Shown here: piece by piece, positions 49,303 to 61,943 of the stretch | How positions within the stretch are numbered: position 1 is the first letter of the stretch | How the letters are laid out: each line of letters starts with the position of its first letter | Source: Centropus unirufus | Lineage: Eukaryota > Chordata > Aves > Cuculiformes > Centropidae | DNA: 64,000 bases | Direction: 5' to 3' | NCBI GenBank assembly: GCA_013397695.1 | Contig: VYZI01000041.1 | Location: 334,671-398,670, forward strand | Program-made: the position numbers and the translations under genes | Notes under the pieces: generated by a model | The model's input: only the letters and a program-made list of their open reading frames with translations | Databases searched by the model: none | What the model was told of the DNA's origin: nothing

Positions 49303-50380
49303 CAGTGCTCCTGTTTTAAATTAATTGGTACCAAGCTGACAAAAAAATGCCTTCATATAAATGACCAATCTATTCACTACAAATAAGATGCTGGGCTAGT
49401 CTTCCAGAAGCAACAGGAGATCAGTGGAATCATGGAAACTGATAAGAAGTTGTACTTGATTTCAAGAAATATCTATTTTTTTAAAAAGTGAGATTTTCAA
49501 AAGCAATTTAGTTTCACCAAATGGAGCTTAGTTCAGTTTGAGGGTTTCTATCAAATTTTATGTAGGTAGATAAATCCGCAGTAAGGGTTATGTTAAATTT
49601 CTACCTTGTATAAGTTTTTGATCACACATTTAGCTTAAGAAAAAGCGAGGAGGCAGCAAATTGACATACCACATTTTTTCCTCACAAGAATGTAGTCTAC
49701 ATAAAATGCTTTACTCTTATTTCTTAGAATTAACTATTAAAATGAAAATGACTGAAATACCATATGAGCGAAAAATAGTTCTTTACCTTTGAAGCGTGTT
49801 CACTTTGCACTTTTAAGAACCTTTACTGCATAAGGAATCAGTTTTCTTGTTTTACACAAGTTTTCGCATAGTAAAAGGACAAAAAGGTTCATTATTTGGA
49901 ATAAGAAAATCTAATGGGAAACCAGAGAATTTGGCAAGAATATAAACAAAGTAACATAATACTACTTTTAAATCACGTCTTTAAATGGACTAGATTTCAA
50001 ACTGAATCACCACAAATTCCTAATCTTCCTGCTAAAAAAAACCACACAGCCTCCCCCACCCTAGAATCAGTTATAAATTTAAACAATGCTACATCAGTAA
50101 TGTTACTGCCTATTTGCACAATTTTCCCAACAACATTTGGGCAGGAAGGTTTAACAAAGGAACTTAAGTCCTTGTAGAGAAGAGGGACGAAATACATCTT
50201 CTTGGTTACATTCAGACTTTATAGTGCTGTTTCAATTAGTTTTAATTTGAGGAAGCAGGATGATTTTTCGCTTTTAAACTACTTGTGTGAGGTCTTAGAT
50301 TATGTCAGTCATAAGCCTGCCCAAATAAGCCCAGTGAGGTTACCAGCACTGGCAGATTTTCCCTCAGAATGCCTCAATTA

Positions 50381-50404
50381 AATTAACATAACATTATGTT
50401 AATT
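50381..50404. repeat. AT-rich palindrome, 11-bp arms, 2-base spacer
   Basis: AATTAACATAA (50381..50391), CA, TTATGTTAATT (50394..50404), a perfect match. The sequence resembles homeodomain-type AT cores in both directions, but no function can be assigned. Confidence 0.75.
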
Positions 50405-53237
50405 AAAATCAACATAAGGCTAAGAAAAAAATTGAGAATAATTAGGGAACGTCTTGCAGGAAGTCACTCTTATTCTTTACCTGGAACAAAAAAAACAGCA
50501 TCATTATTGAATAGTTTGTAACAGACCCATTGTCAAGCTAGTTTTAGTCTGCCTAAGAACTTAAACTGATTAAGCAAAAACATAAAAGGGTCACAGCAAG
50601 CTACACAATTGAATGGCAAGGGCAAATGCTAATGTGAAATTTAAGTAGACTCTAAATGATGATAGGCATCCCCTCCCTTTTTTATTTTTTAATATTGTAT
50701 TCATTTACTTTGGAACACTAGGACAGTTCATTTTGCACTTTTTCATCCAACAAGCAGACTCACATCTCCAGTCATTTATTCTGACCCCGGGGAAATTATG
50801 AAATCAACAGGATTGTAAGCAGGGTATTTGGCTGAAAGTTCATTTTCAACCCTTCTCTAGGAACAGGCTTGTTACAGGCTGTGTTGAGGCCCGTGGTTAT
50901 TTCATCAGCACCTCAAAGCTTTATGCACAATTTTAAAAGAATACCACACTATTTGTTTTATACTCATTTCAGCAGCATTCATTTATTTAATGTGTTCTAA
51001 GACTGTATAGAACTATTTGAACTTAATGTCACAGGTATCAGACCACTGCACTGTGCTTTCATATGCTCAGTGCAGCCCCAAGCATAAAATGAGCCTTCTT
51101 CGAACCTATCATCATGTCCTAGTGCAACAAATCATGTATTTAAGAGACAAAAAGCCATATATGTCATTTAGAGTTTAAATTGTAATAGCTGAGGACTGAA
51201 ATGATTAAATCTTATGTGCTTATTTTATCCATTGCTGTTCAAGTTTTTTATCTCTTTCTTTTATTTAAATGGATATAATATCTGCAGATTTCTCCTCTTA
51301 AAAATACTAAAGAATTTATTTTCACAAAATGCAAGAAGCATTAATGATCCCACTGAAAAGACAGGAAGATGACATGCAGATCAATTAAACTGCTACTACC
51401 CACACCTTTGTCAAAAGCTGCATGTGAATATAGCCCTATATTCACTCGTATTAATTTGCAACAGAATGACCCAAGACTTTATGTCCTCAACTATCAGAAG
51501 CAAAATAGCTATATTGTCAGAACATGCTGCCTGGACCTATGTTTAGACTATATACTGTTTCAGTTTGGATAAGAAGAGTGCACACGGCTTCCATTTTTGG
51601 TCTTATGGACTAACAGAACATCAGCTGCAAAAAAGACAGTATAATATTTGACCAAAGCATTGTAGATACACTGGTCAGTTTTTTCCTTCTCCCTATCATT
51701 ACCCCCTTTTCTTTTTTTCAAGCATTGCTCTTGAGCCTTATAGTTACCTTCCTGGAATATCCAGAGCTGGATGAGTCATTTCCTCAAGCTAGGCCTAGAG
51801 AATAGAGCATTTAAGTCTGTAGCAAAATTCTTACCAACCATAATAAAAGGAAGAAGTTAAGGATGCCATCTTACATATTACTTATTTTCTATGTTACCTC
51901 TTATTTCCTAGCAACATTAAAATGCTGGAAAAAAATGTGTGTACACTGTGCCAATTAACAGAGTTAGCCTACAGTAACTAAAGCAGCATCAGCACTCCAA
52001 GAGGGACTTTAGAATCACCACACTTCTCACAGTAAATGTATGTTAAAATTAATCTTAGAGAGAAAAATGTATACAGTGTTCCAAGGAAAACTAGTCACTG
52101 ATCGAGATCGATGAGGTTCCAAATAAGATAAACCCAAAAGTAACTAACCGTACTGAAATTTATTAGCTTAAACATGAGACTTTTTCAGCAACCATTCTTG
52201 GCCTCAGCCTGCTTGCTTGCGAGGGAGCTATGGGAAAACCACCCTGGGAAGTCTGCAGAAGGGAGTATCTTGAGCAGATGAGGCACTTATGCAAGCCAGA
52301 AGCAGAGATGGGTCCTAGGAGAATTTCCCTTCTCAGGAGGGAAACACTGAGGGAAAGGACCACTGAGCTAAAGAATATTCCATCCTCCCCACCAAAAAAC
52401 TACATGCATATGAAATAAAGTGCTTGCGACTTTACGCACATTATAAAATAGGACTGAAGGGATCCATTTACACAGGATATTGTTCCCCATGTAAAATCCT
52501 TAGCAGATGTTTAGTCAATGTTTGATATAATGTCATATATTACATTTACACCCCCTAGAAAACATCCATTTTTAATCATACTCATTTTGTCCTGGATAGC
52601 CAAAGAGCATTTTATTTTACTTACCCTATAAAATCAGGAAAAGCCTCAACTCCATTGACAAAAGCAACTTAACTTTTTCAAAGTATCTTACCGTAATTGC
52701 TCAGCTTTTTTGTAAGGTAAACCTCTATCAATATTTTATGTAAGATATTGATTTATTAATATTTCGTGAGAAAAACAAAGGCGAAACTCATTTAATAAGT
52801 TTGGGGCAACTCTCCTCAACACCATATCAAAACAGTAGACACCACAGTGAAACATCGGTCCTGTTGAAGTCAGCAGCAGTAACTCATCTTCTGAATTAAT
52901 CTTTTCCCTTGGGATGGATGTTCCTAATCCTTTCTAACAGTCTCATCTTACTTTTTCATTAAGAGAGTAGTACATAACTGGACGTCCCTACTTGGAGCAT
53001 TGATCATAGCACCCCTCCGACAACAAGTGCTAGAGGCAGCAGTAGTAGTCCCATACAGTCTGGTGTTTCCAAATTAAAGAAACTATGGGTCTAACTCTCA
53101 GCACAAGCACAATTTCATACTGCCTTGGTTTTAAGATGATAAACAGTGTCCCTGGTCATCTTTTGATATACTGCTCCTGTCCCTCTTGAACACTCAGAAG
53201 AATGAGAATGTAAAATTATACGTTTGGTTTGCGGATT

Positions 53238-53263
53238 TTGTGTGTGCGTGTGCATGTGTGTGT
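53238..53263. repeat. (GT)n-like microsatellite
   Basis: TGTGTGTGCGTGTGCATGTGTGTG, an interrupted GT repeat of about 13 units. Confidence 0.8.
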
Positions 53264-55330
53264 TCATTTTTTGATGTAAGGAACAAAATCAGACCAAAAA
53301 ATAAAAGAAAATACCCAAACAACTCATCGGTGCATCAGCAGCCCTAACAAGCCAACTACAGCTACTTGTAGACCTTTCTCTTCCATATGCATTTCTTTGG
53401 TAGGAAGGGTGAACTTTCTTTGCCTATGCAGAGCACATCTGGAGCACTTCTGACACACCAGACGAGCTGCACAGGGCGAAAGCAAGAGATGGCGATAGCC
53501 TGGTGGCACTTCTCCCACCATGAACAGTTTGAGAAAAACCTTGGCCAGGAATAATGTGGATAGGGTTTATCCTGCCTTAAAGGATGGGAATATTCTGGAC
53601 AATATTTTTAGATTCTTTCCAGCCTTATTTTTCTTCCAGCAGGAAAATGTGATTTATATAATGACCATACTCTCTCAAAAGTGAGTCCTCTTCTGGAAGC
53701 TAGGACCCACTTGTATCAGACAATAAGGTCTGATAAACGACAAACCAGAAAATGAGTGAAAACCAATTTAGAAGTTGAAAAGCAAAACCAACAACAACCA
53801 AAAAAAGCCCCACCGCTGAAAATGAAAAACATGTTATATTTTCAGCATTTTCCATCCTGACATGGACATTTCATTTCTCCCTCTTGGAACCAAGAAGTTA
53901 AGAACTGTGTTAACTCTGATCAAAATATGGATGATTAACAGAGAAAGAGGAACAGCAACAACAGCAGAAGGAAGCAATAGAGGAAAAGGAGCAAAGAAGG
54001 AAGCAGCATTCATGTAAGTCAAGGATTTAAGACTTGAACTTATGCATTGCATTTGCAAAAAGACAAAATTTTTGTTTTAGCTAAGAGAGCTATAACTCTA
54101 GGGCTGTGGGTGTTGCTGTCTCTATTGGAACTAAAAGCCCAGGACAACATTAGATAAATTTTAGTACAGTTGCCTGGTTACTTATGCTAGATTCAAATAC
54201 AGAATGCAGAAGACATTTGTTAAGGAGAAAGATTCGTTCTGCCTCCTTAACTTTTCCATTTCCTTTTTGCACTGTCTTCTGTCCAATATTTTATAGCTTT
54301 TCTGAGCTTTATTGCACTACAGTTTGAATACATGTGTGAAACACATTTTCCACTGCCTTTTAAAGGTCAAGTGTTAATTGAAAATATAGTTCGCTCAGAA
54401 ACAATCCATCAAGTCTACATTTAATTTTTGCTGCAAAAAAAAGTTAACTAAGTCTTAGTTAGAAAAGAAAAATGCACCTCTTCATAAGGTGGGCTCATGT
54501 TCCAAGCTATGGTTCATCAGCAAATGGATTTTCATCTGGTTAATGAGCAGGAAGGGGAATACCTCCCCTCTGTATTCACTGGCATGTTTTATTTTGCCTC
54601 CAGTGGTTGCTTCCATGATGCATTTCAGGAAAGCAGACTTTCATCATTTTTAGAGAATGGTAGGTTACATAAACCCAAGTTCTTTAACAAAATACTTACT
54701 AATGTGTAGTTTCACATTTTCTCAGTAGTATAACTTGTTTTTCTAAGATTCCTACTCCCTAAAATTCCCATGATAAAAACTTATGAACTTTGTATCTCCT
54801 GTCAGCCATGTCAGTTCTGACAGCAGCTAAAATACTTAAACTTAGCGGCACTGCAGCACATGAACAAGCCCCTTTTATTAGTAATAGGTAGGTTTAAAAC
54901 ATAGTCCAAGATAAGGAATAGCCACTGTGGGTGACTGGACTTCTGTTTTTCCCCTCAGCTAACAGCTGTTTGCTATCTGGGAAAGATTTAGTTCATGTTA
55001 GAAATCACAGGTTTGTATCAAGGGTTTATAATCAAATACTTTGCAAGGACCATACCATGTCCCATATACTCTTCTCCAAATCTCTCAGGACATTCATTTA
55101 CATCTGTGTTAGCCGAGCACATATATCAAGTCTAAGCATCGCTACGCAGAGCTAAGCCTACATAAACATTGTTATGTATAAAAAAGCCCTAGGCAAGATA
55201 TGGGCAAAACCCACAGATCTGGTTCACTCTGCTTTTTTCTACCACCTAATATGTTTTGCACGTGGATCCTCAACCAATCCTCTGATCACATGGTTCTAAT
55301 TGCCACACATATTCTAACTTTATTGGATAG

Positions 55331-55455
55331 CACAGAATCACAGAATCACAGAATCACTAGGTTGGAAAAGACTTCCGAGATCATCGAGTCCAACCATTCT
55401 GGTCTACCACTAAACCATATCCCTAAGCACCTAATCTCTTAAATACCTTCAGGCA
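55331..55455 (-). mobile_element. Short CR1 LINE 3' end with octamer tail
   Basis: On the plus strand, three CACAGAAT-type units are followed by 'ctaggttggaaaagacttc', 'gagatcatcgagtccaacc' and 'ccactaaaccatatccctaag'. This is the reverse complement of the CR1 3' UTR with its characteristic tail. Only about 125 bases remain, a typical 5'-truncated insertion. Confidence 0.92.
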
Positions 55456-56132
55456 TGTATGCATGTATTCATTCACTTAAGCCAAGCACAAACACAAATA
55501 CAGAAACTATATATAGGTATAAGTGTAATTCCTGTAATAATTCTTGTTAGCTAGAGACGTGTTGTGTTATGATTTTGTTTCTCTTTCAGGTTACTTTCAA
55601 GAGGATTATATTGGCTTCGTTTATTTAATGTGACCTCACACAGTACTGTCACCTAAGTATATTCCCATTCACACATTTATTAAGAAAAGAGGCTTACATA
55701 GAAAGCACTTGACTTCCTACATATTTTAGGATACCAGAATTTAAAAGTTTAATTATAATTGCCTATTTTATTTTATAATTAATCATATGACACACTGAGT
55801 AGAAAACACAGATGTAAGCGCTGTTTCAACTTCTTCCACATGTTCCACGTTCCGCATTCAGCACAGCAATAATTCCCCTATAAGAAGCAAAGTTTAATTT
55901 GCAAGAATGGCACTTTCAAGCAGGATGGAAGAGATACTTTCCCTTAGTGTTAACAAAATCTTATCTTTTGCAACTGAGATACAAGCTTTAAGTATTTACC
56001 ATTATTATTTCATATACACTTATAAAGCTAGCAATAGAAAATGTGGCAATTCAAATACATTTTCTGGTGAAGGAGGAGAATTTTCCAGATTTTTCATCTG
56101 CATCTTGCTACTATTTTAAAAATAAGAGACTA

Positions 56133-57965
56133 AGAATAATAGAATCAATAGGTTGGAGAAGACCTCTGAGAGCATCAAGTCCAACCATACCTAGTGGCCA
56201 CTAAACCATGCCCTTAAGTACCTCATATACTTGGCTTTTAAGTACCTCCAGGAATGGCTGGACAGCCATTTTCAGTGCCTGATGAATCTTTCAGTGAAAA
56301 TTTTTCTCCTCATGTCGAATCTGAACCTAGCCTGGTGCAGCTTGAAGCCGTTCCCCTTCATCCAATTGCCTGTCACCAGCACCCACCTCTCCGCAAACTC
56401 CTTTCAGGTAGTTGTAGGCAGTGATAAGGTCTACCCTCAGCCTGCTCTTCTCCAGGCTAAACAACAACAGTTCTCTCAGCTGCTCCTCCTAAGACTTGTT
56501 CTCCAGCCCCTTCATCAGCTTCATTGCCCTTCTCTGGACACGCTCCAGAACTTCAACATCCTTCTTTTAGTGAGGGGCCCAGAACTGAACACAGTATTCA
56601 AGGTGCAGCCTCACCGGTGCTGAGAACAGGGGCAGAATCACCTCCCCGGACCTGCTGGCCACGCTTTCTGATACAGGCCAAAATTCCATTGTCCTTCTTG
56701 GCCACCTGGGCACACTGCTACCTCATGTTTACTCAACTGTCAACCAACACCACCAGGTCCTTCTCCAGGCAGCTTTCCAGCTACTCTTCCCCAAGCCTGC
56801 AGCACTGCACAGGGCTGCTGTGTCCCAGGTGCAGGACCCAGCCTTAGGCTTGTTAAACCCCATGCCATTGGTCCAGCCCGTTCACATCCCTTTGAAAGAT
56901 CCTCCCTACCCTCAAGCAGCTCAATATTTCCTCCCAGCTTAGTGTCGTCTGCGAACTTGTCAAGGGTCCACCCAATCCCTTCGTCCAGGTCAATGATAAA
57001 GATATTGAACAGGAATGGACCAAGCAGTGAGCCCCGGGGAACACCACTTGTGACCATCCTCCAGCTGGATTTAGCTCCATCTACCACAAATCTTTGGGCC
57101 CAGTCATCCAGCCAGTTCTTTACCCAGGAGAGGGTGTACCTGTCCAGGCCAGTGGCAGCCAGTTTCTTGGGCAGAATGTTGTGGGAAACTGTGTCAAAGG
57201 CTTTATTGAAGTCCAAGTACACTACATCCACAGTCTTTCCCTCCTCCCATAAGCAGGTCACTTTGTCATAGTAGGAGATCAGGTTGGTTTGGCAGGACCT
57301 GCCTTTCATGAACCCATGTTGACTGGGTTTGATCATCTGGTTGTCTTGCATGTGCTGGGTGATAGCACTCAAAACGACCTGTTCTGTGACCTTCCCTGGG
57401 ACTTAGGTCCAACTGAGAGGCCTGTAGTTCCCTGGATCCTTCTTCTAGCCCTTCTTGCAAATGGGCATAACATATCTGCCAGCCTCCAGTCAAGTGGAAT
57501 TTCCCCAGTCAGCCAGGACTGCTGGTAAATGATAGAAAGAAATGACAGAAAATGACATCTGCCAGGTCCCTCAGTACCTTTGGTTGGATCCCATCCAGCC
57601 CCATAGACTTGTGAATGTCTAATTGGCCAAGCAGATCTCCAACCAGCCCCTCATAGATCATGGCTGTGTTGTTCTGCCCTCCCTCCTTGTCCTCTGGTTC
57701 GTGAGGCTGAATACCCAGGGAACACCTTACCTTGCTATTAAAGACTGAGGCAAAGAAAACATTAAATCCTCATTCTTTATGACAATTGTTCCCTTTGTGT
57801 CCCATAAAGACTGGAGATTCTCCCTGGACCTCCTATTCCTGATGATGTATTTGCAGAAAGATTTTTTATTATCTTTCACAGAACTGTCCAATATGAGTTC
57901 TAGTTGGGCTAAAGCCAACTTCTGATTAGCCCTTCTGATTTCTCTCTGCATGACCTCACTGAAGA
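56133..57965 (-). mobile_element. CR1 LINE, 5'-truncated, about 1.8 kb
   Basis: The 3' end is at about 56133 ('agaatcaataggttggagaagacct' on the plus strand, tail decayed) and the truncated 5' end is at about 57965. It carries the 3' UTR, the C-terminal region and the reverse transcriptase core of ORF2, and part of the segment before it (MQREIRRANQKL...). Same orientation as COL5A2 and the 55.3 kb fragment. The typical octamer tail is reduced to AATAATAGAATCAATAG-like remnants, which suggests it is older than the 55.3 kb copy. Confidence 0.93.
56740..57951 (-). pseudogene. CR1 ORF2 reverse transcriptase remnant
   Basis: An open stretch of 210 codons (57372..56740) holds the RT core of a non-LTR retrotransposon: QHGF near residue 18, VYLDFNKAFDTVSH with the first catalytic Asp at 54, SGVPRGSLLGP at 109-119, and FADDTKLGG at 140-148 with the Asp pair at 142-143. 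About ten residues after FADDTKLGG the protein loses CR1 resemblance, because a frameshift near 56900 moves the true continuation to another frame. Upstream, 57951..57727 encodes the preceding ORF2 segment in the same frame, but at least one frameshift and stop separate the two. No endonuclease part is left. In life the enzyme copies CR1 RNA at a nicked target; this copy cannot make a full protein. Confidence 0.9.
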
Positions 57966-58388
57966 CTCACTAAAGAATAAGAGAGTGGCAGGAAACCTTA
58001 GAAACCTACTGAGAAGAAAGGAAAACTTTTGATATAAAATCTTGGCCTCGCTTATCTGAATTCAAGAGACCTGTGACAATGTCCCACTGAATAGAAAGAA
58101 AACCCTTATATGTCAGAGGTTAAGTCCTATAATGAACTATACATTGATTCCAGCCTTCTCTTATAGTAGAATCTTAGGAATAGTTGTCAAAACTGTCACA
58201 AGCCCTACTGAAGTCTGTAGGGCTCATGCAGATGCTGACTCAAAGGTGTGACAAAGTATTTAAAAGTCACCAGCATTCAGTCAAACATTCCTAAAGCTCA
58301 GACTTTCTCCAGCCCTTGCTTATTTTCCTTAAAATAGCTTCTGTTTTTCTTTTTTTTTAAGCCTTTTTGAAGTTTAGAAAGAAGGGAT
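57966..58388. other. Intergenic stretch without recognised features
   Basis: Non-coding sequence between the truncated CR1 end and the GGGGAA array. Nothing recognisable in it. Confidence 0.5.
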
Positions 58389-58429
58389 GGGGAAGGGGAA
58401 GGGGAAGGGGAAGGGGAAGGGGAAGGGAA
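58389..58429 (+). repeat. (GGGGAA)6 array
   Basis: Six perfect GGGGAA units (58389..58424) followed by GGGAA on the plus strand. All-purine with seven G-runs, so it could form a G-quadruplex or triplex. Translation as GRGRGRGR is an artefact of the repeat. Confidence 0.95.
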
Positions 58430-58698
58430 CTCCAAACCACTTGTCTTGTAATCCTATTTGAATGTTTGCTGCTAAATCTAAAGCAAATAATTTTAAAAGA
58501 CCACAATCTTACATACAGGCTACAACAGACAATCAGAACACCAAGCTGAACTTAACAAACACATAGCCTAAAGGAAGTACTTTGGGGGGTCACACTGATG
58601 AATATATTCTTTGGCAGACATGAAGTCTGTATAAACATGAACATAGATGATTCCTGAATTTTTTACAAGAGCTAAAGTATCTGAATTAAAAAAAAAAA

Positions 58699-59308
58699 NN
58701 NNNNNNNNNNNNNNNNNNNNNNNNNNNNNNNNNNNNNNNNNNNNNNNNNNNNNNNNNNNNNNNNNNNNNNNNNNNNNNNNNNNNNNNNNNNNNNNNNNNN
58801 NNNNNNNNNNNNNNNNNNNNNNNNNNNNNNNNNNNNNNNNNNNNNNNNNNNNNNNNNNNNNNNNNNNNNNNNNNNNNNNNNNNNNNNNNNNNNNNNNNNN
58901 NNNNNNNNNNNNNNNNNNNNNNNNNNNNNNNNNNNNNNNNNNNNNNNNNNNNNNNNNNNNNNNNNNNNNNNNNNNNNNNNNNNNNNNNNNNNNNNNNNNN
59001 NNNNNNNNNNNNNNNNNNNNNNNNNNNNNNNNNNNNNNNNNNNNNNNNNNNNNNNNNNNNNNNNNNNNNNNNNNNNNNNNNNNNNNNNNNNNNNNNNNNN
59101 NNNNNNNNNNNNNNNNNNNNNNNNNNNNNNNNNNNNNNNNNNNNNNNNNNNNNNNNNNNNNNNNNNNNNNNNNNNNNNNNNNNNNNNNNNNNNNNNNNNN
59201 NNNNNNNNNNNNNNNNNNNNNNNNNNNNNNNNNNNNNNNNNNNNNNNNNNNNNNNNNNNNNNNNNNNNNNNNNNNNNNNNNNNNNNNNNNNNNNNNNNNN
59301 NNNNNNNN
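58699..59308. other. Assembly gap (610 N) between A-tracts
   Basis: 610 unknown bases, preceded by an A11 run and followed by an A7 run. Long frames that seem to cross it are artefacts of N. Confidence 1.
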
Positions 59309-59712
59309 AAAAAAATATTTTAAAAGCAAATGTACTTTTAAAGGAGTGTCTCACAAAAGGAATCATGTAAAGTTATTTTTTCCTATATTTAAACTGACAA
59401 ATGCAGAATTTCTTTGAAATGTGATGGCATTATAATTATGTGTAGGAACATAAGGACTAATTAGAGAACTTATTTGTGCAAATCAGGTAAAATTAGTGCA
59501 ATTTTGCATCTGTGCAAACCTTGGTTCTCATTGTGAGAAGGAGGAAAGCTTTAATATATTAAAAATAGCTGCGCCAGGTTTGGAAAAGTCAGTCACTCAT
59601 GTTCAAACAAAAGCCAAAATATTCTGAAATCCCAAGGCCATCAATATAACTGTGTTAGTCATTACATTTGCTGAGGGCAAACACATTCTCCTACAGCTGC
59701 AGCATTTCTTGG

Positions 59713-59788
59713 ATGACTATTCATTTTCATGGCTTTGTGATTGTTTCTTCATGACTATTCATTTTCATGGCTTCATGATTGCTGCCAG
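59713..59788. repeat. 38-bp tandem duplication (two copies)
   Basis: Copies 59713..59750 and 59751..59788 share ATGACTATTCATTTTCATGG plus most of the next ten bases, then diverge toward the end. A local duplication of moderate age. Confidence 0.85.
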
Positions 59789-59987
59789 GCTACATTTTAA
59801 AATGGCAAACACTTTAGTATGTTTCAGCAAAGTAATATTTTTTTTTTTTTGCTTTGGGCTTATGTTAGTTGAGATTTAGCTCTGAGTATGAGATAAGGAG
59901 CTGCAGACAGCCATGGCTCACAATGTCTCAATTCCACCAGTCTTCTATACACTGCCAGGGTGACAGCAAAAGACTCGGGCTAGTAGA

Positions 59988-60037
59988 TTAATATGTTATT
60001 ATATTTAATATGTTATTAATATTAATTAATATTAATA
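59988..60037. repeat. AT-rich repeat (TAATATGTTATTA units)
   Basis: Two TTAATATGTTATTA units followed by ATTAATATTAATTA-like sequence, all A/T except the two G. Confidence 0.8.
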
Positions 60038-61942
60038 GTAGTTTGAAGGAGGGTGAGTCTCAGTGGCTCAGCCTCTTGCTTTCTGAGCTTTCCCACTTGC
60101 TCAGAAAGAGATCTGGGCACAAGCACAGCTGCTATCTTGTCTGCACCTAGTGATAAAATCCAGGCAGGGCTCACACAGCAGCATAAGGGGTAGGACATAA
60201 CTGATCCCTTGTTTGGCAGATATTCCTCAGTACTCATTTTCACCTCTTGCTAGGGTTTCAAATGCATCACTTCAAATTGCTGTGAAAGCTGCTAGGGCTT
60301 TCATGGCAGGTCAGAGCTGGGACAGAGACAAGCAGAGAATGAGTGGAACCATAACTGGTTCCTCTGTGAAGCCCTGGGAATTGGTCACAGCCTCAGACAC
60401 AGTACTACATCCCTCCCACAAGGCTGAATGAACTACCAAGGAAACAACTGTCAATCTCCTGCCAGTCCACCCTGTTCTACTGTCTTGCCCAACTGCACAT
60501 CACATGTTTTTCATTCAATCATAATATTTCCATTGGCATTCCTTTGCCACCTGCCCCATCTCGCACTACTTGAGCATTCACCAAAAGTGAGCTATGTCAC
60601 TATTTTTTGAAAGGAAATAGGTGCTGAATATGTGGTATTTCTTTTACTATAACACTTAATAACAATATGGTAGAACTACTTAATAAAAACCTAAGTTACT
60701 TTGAGTCACGCCTAACTTTTCTGTCACCATGAAACATGTTGACAAAGATTATTTTTTCTGTGAATGAGAGCTGTGTTCCATTTTATGAACTAAGCAGCTG
60801 ACAGGATCTGCAGGGTAATAAGAATGTATGGATACTTTAGTAAATGTGATGAATAGCAAGTAGCATTTGTCTTTTCTCTAGTGAGTAATGTATCATGTAA
60901 TAATATTTTGAAAGTCATCACTTGAATTAAAAATTCAGTTTCAGAGCTTTGCACTAATATCTTATTTCTCCAAATGTATAAATTGAATCCCAAAATTCAA
61001 CCTATTTAACAGCACATGAGATGAAAGCAAGGAGATTATGTATATTTATCAAGAACCTGCAGATCATATTTGCCTTGTTTTCCACTGTGTATCTTCCTTT
61101 CACCCTCCACTCTCCTTTCGAGTTGTATCAGCATTCTGGCTTGCAGCAAAGACAGCAGCTAAAAAGAGAAGCAGAATTGTGTCCTGATTTCTGGCTAGTC
61201 AGACTCTGAAGAGTACTGCAGTTGCCAGAACAGGCTGTGGCACAGAAACACAATTTCCTGACTCTGCTAGGATTCCTAAACTGTGGTTTTAATTTCTATA
61301 ACAAATGCTGTTCAAATGACTTCAATGTATATTCCATGCCAGATGGGCTTTCCATGGTAAAAGACCAAGAAAATAGCAGGCTATGGGTTAATGTTCTTGC
61401 TGGATTGTGAGAATAAGGCATGTATAAGGGAACACACGAGTTAGATTCCCCTTTGGAGGCATGCAGGAGAAGGGTCTTCTGGATGCAGCTGAGCCAACAC
61501 AGGTCTCCTGTGCAAGAAGAAGAGCAAGTACCCAGCTTAGGACATTTCAAAGGACTGCATATTCCAAGGAAGACAACTCTGGCCAGGTTAAGAAAGGTGA
61601 GAAACATGAAATAAATCATCCCATTTTAGCATCTCATCTCCTTCAAGCAACAGACATGCCTGAGGTTTTCCCTTTTCCATCAGATCATCCAAGCATCCTC
61701 CCTTCCTTTCCCCTTCAGACCATCCCTCAGCAGCCTGTTGTCTCCTCTACATAGTCCTACTTCCATGAGTTCTTAACCAAATGCATAACTCCTTCACAGT
61801 AGTGTCCCAAAAGCTGCTTTTATTTCATAGCTTTTAGTTTTGTAATTCCCTCTCAGATGTTAATCTATTTGCTCCTCCCTCTTCCTCCTCCTCTTTTCCC
61901 ATAAGAACTTAAAAGCCTGGTTTCTCAGCAAATTGTATAATT

Positions 61943-61943
61943 N
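61943..61943. other. Single ambiguous base
   Basis: One N in an AT-rich palindromic context (TATAATT N AAATTATA). Confidence 1.

Larger units (their letters stand above)
45652..55330. other. Region upstream of COL5A2, no gene seen
   Basis: Intergenic sequence. No exon-like conserved coding stretch was recognised; all open frames are under about 110 codons and unmatched. It contains palindromes at 49280..49302 and 50381..50404 and a GT-rich patch at 53238..53263. In vertebrates the next upstream gene is WDR75, usually far away, so its absence is expected. Confidence 0.5.

Noticed and set aside
56231..57528. Several plus-strand frames of 75-130 codons
   Set aside because: Antisense shadows of the CR1 element at 56133..57965.
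58367..58549. Arg-Gly repeat peptide (GRGRGRGR)
   Set aside because: A translation of the GGGGAA microsatellite, not an RGG protein.
58568..59417. Frames of about 226-256 codons on both strands
   Set aside because: They consist mostly of unknown bases in the assembly gap.
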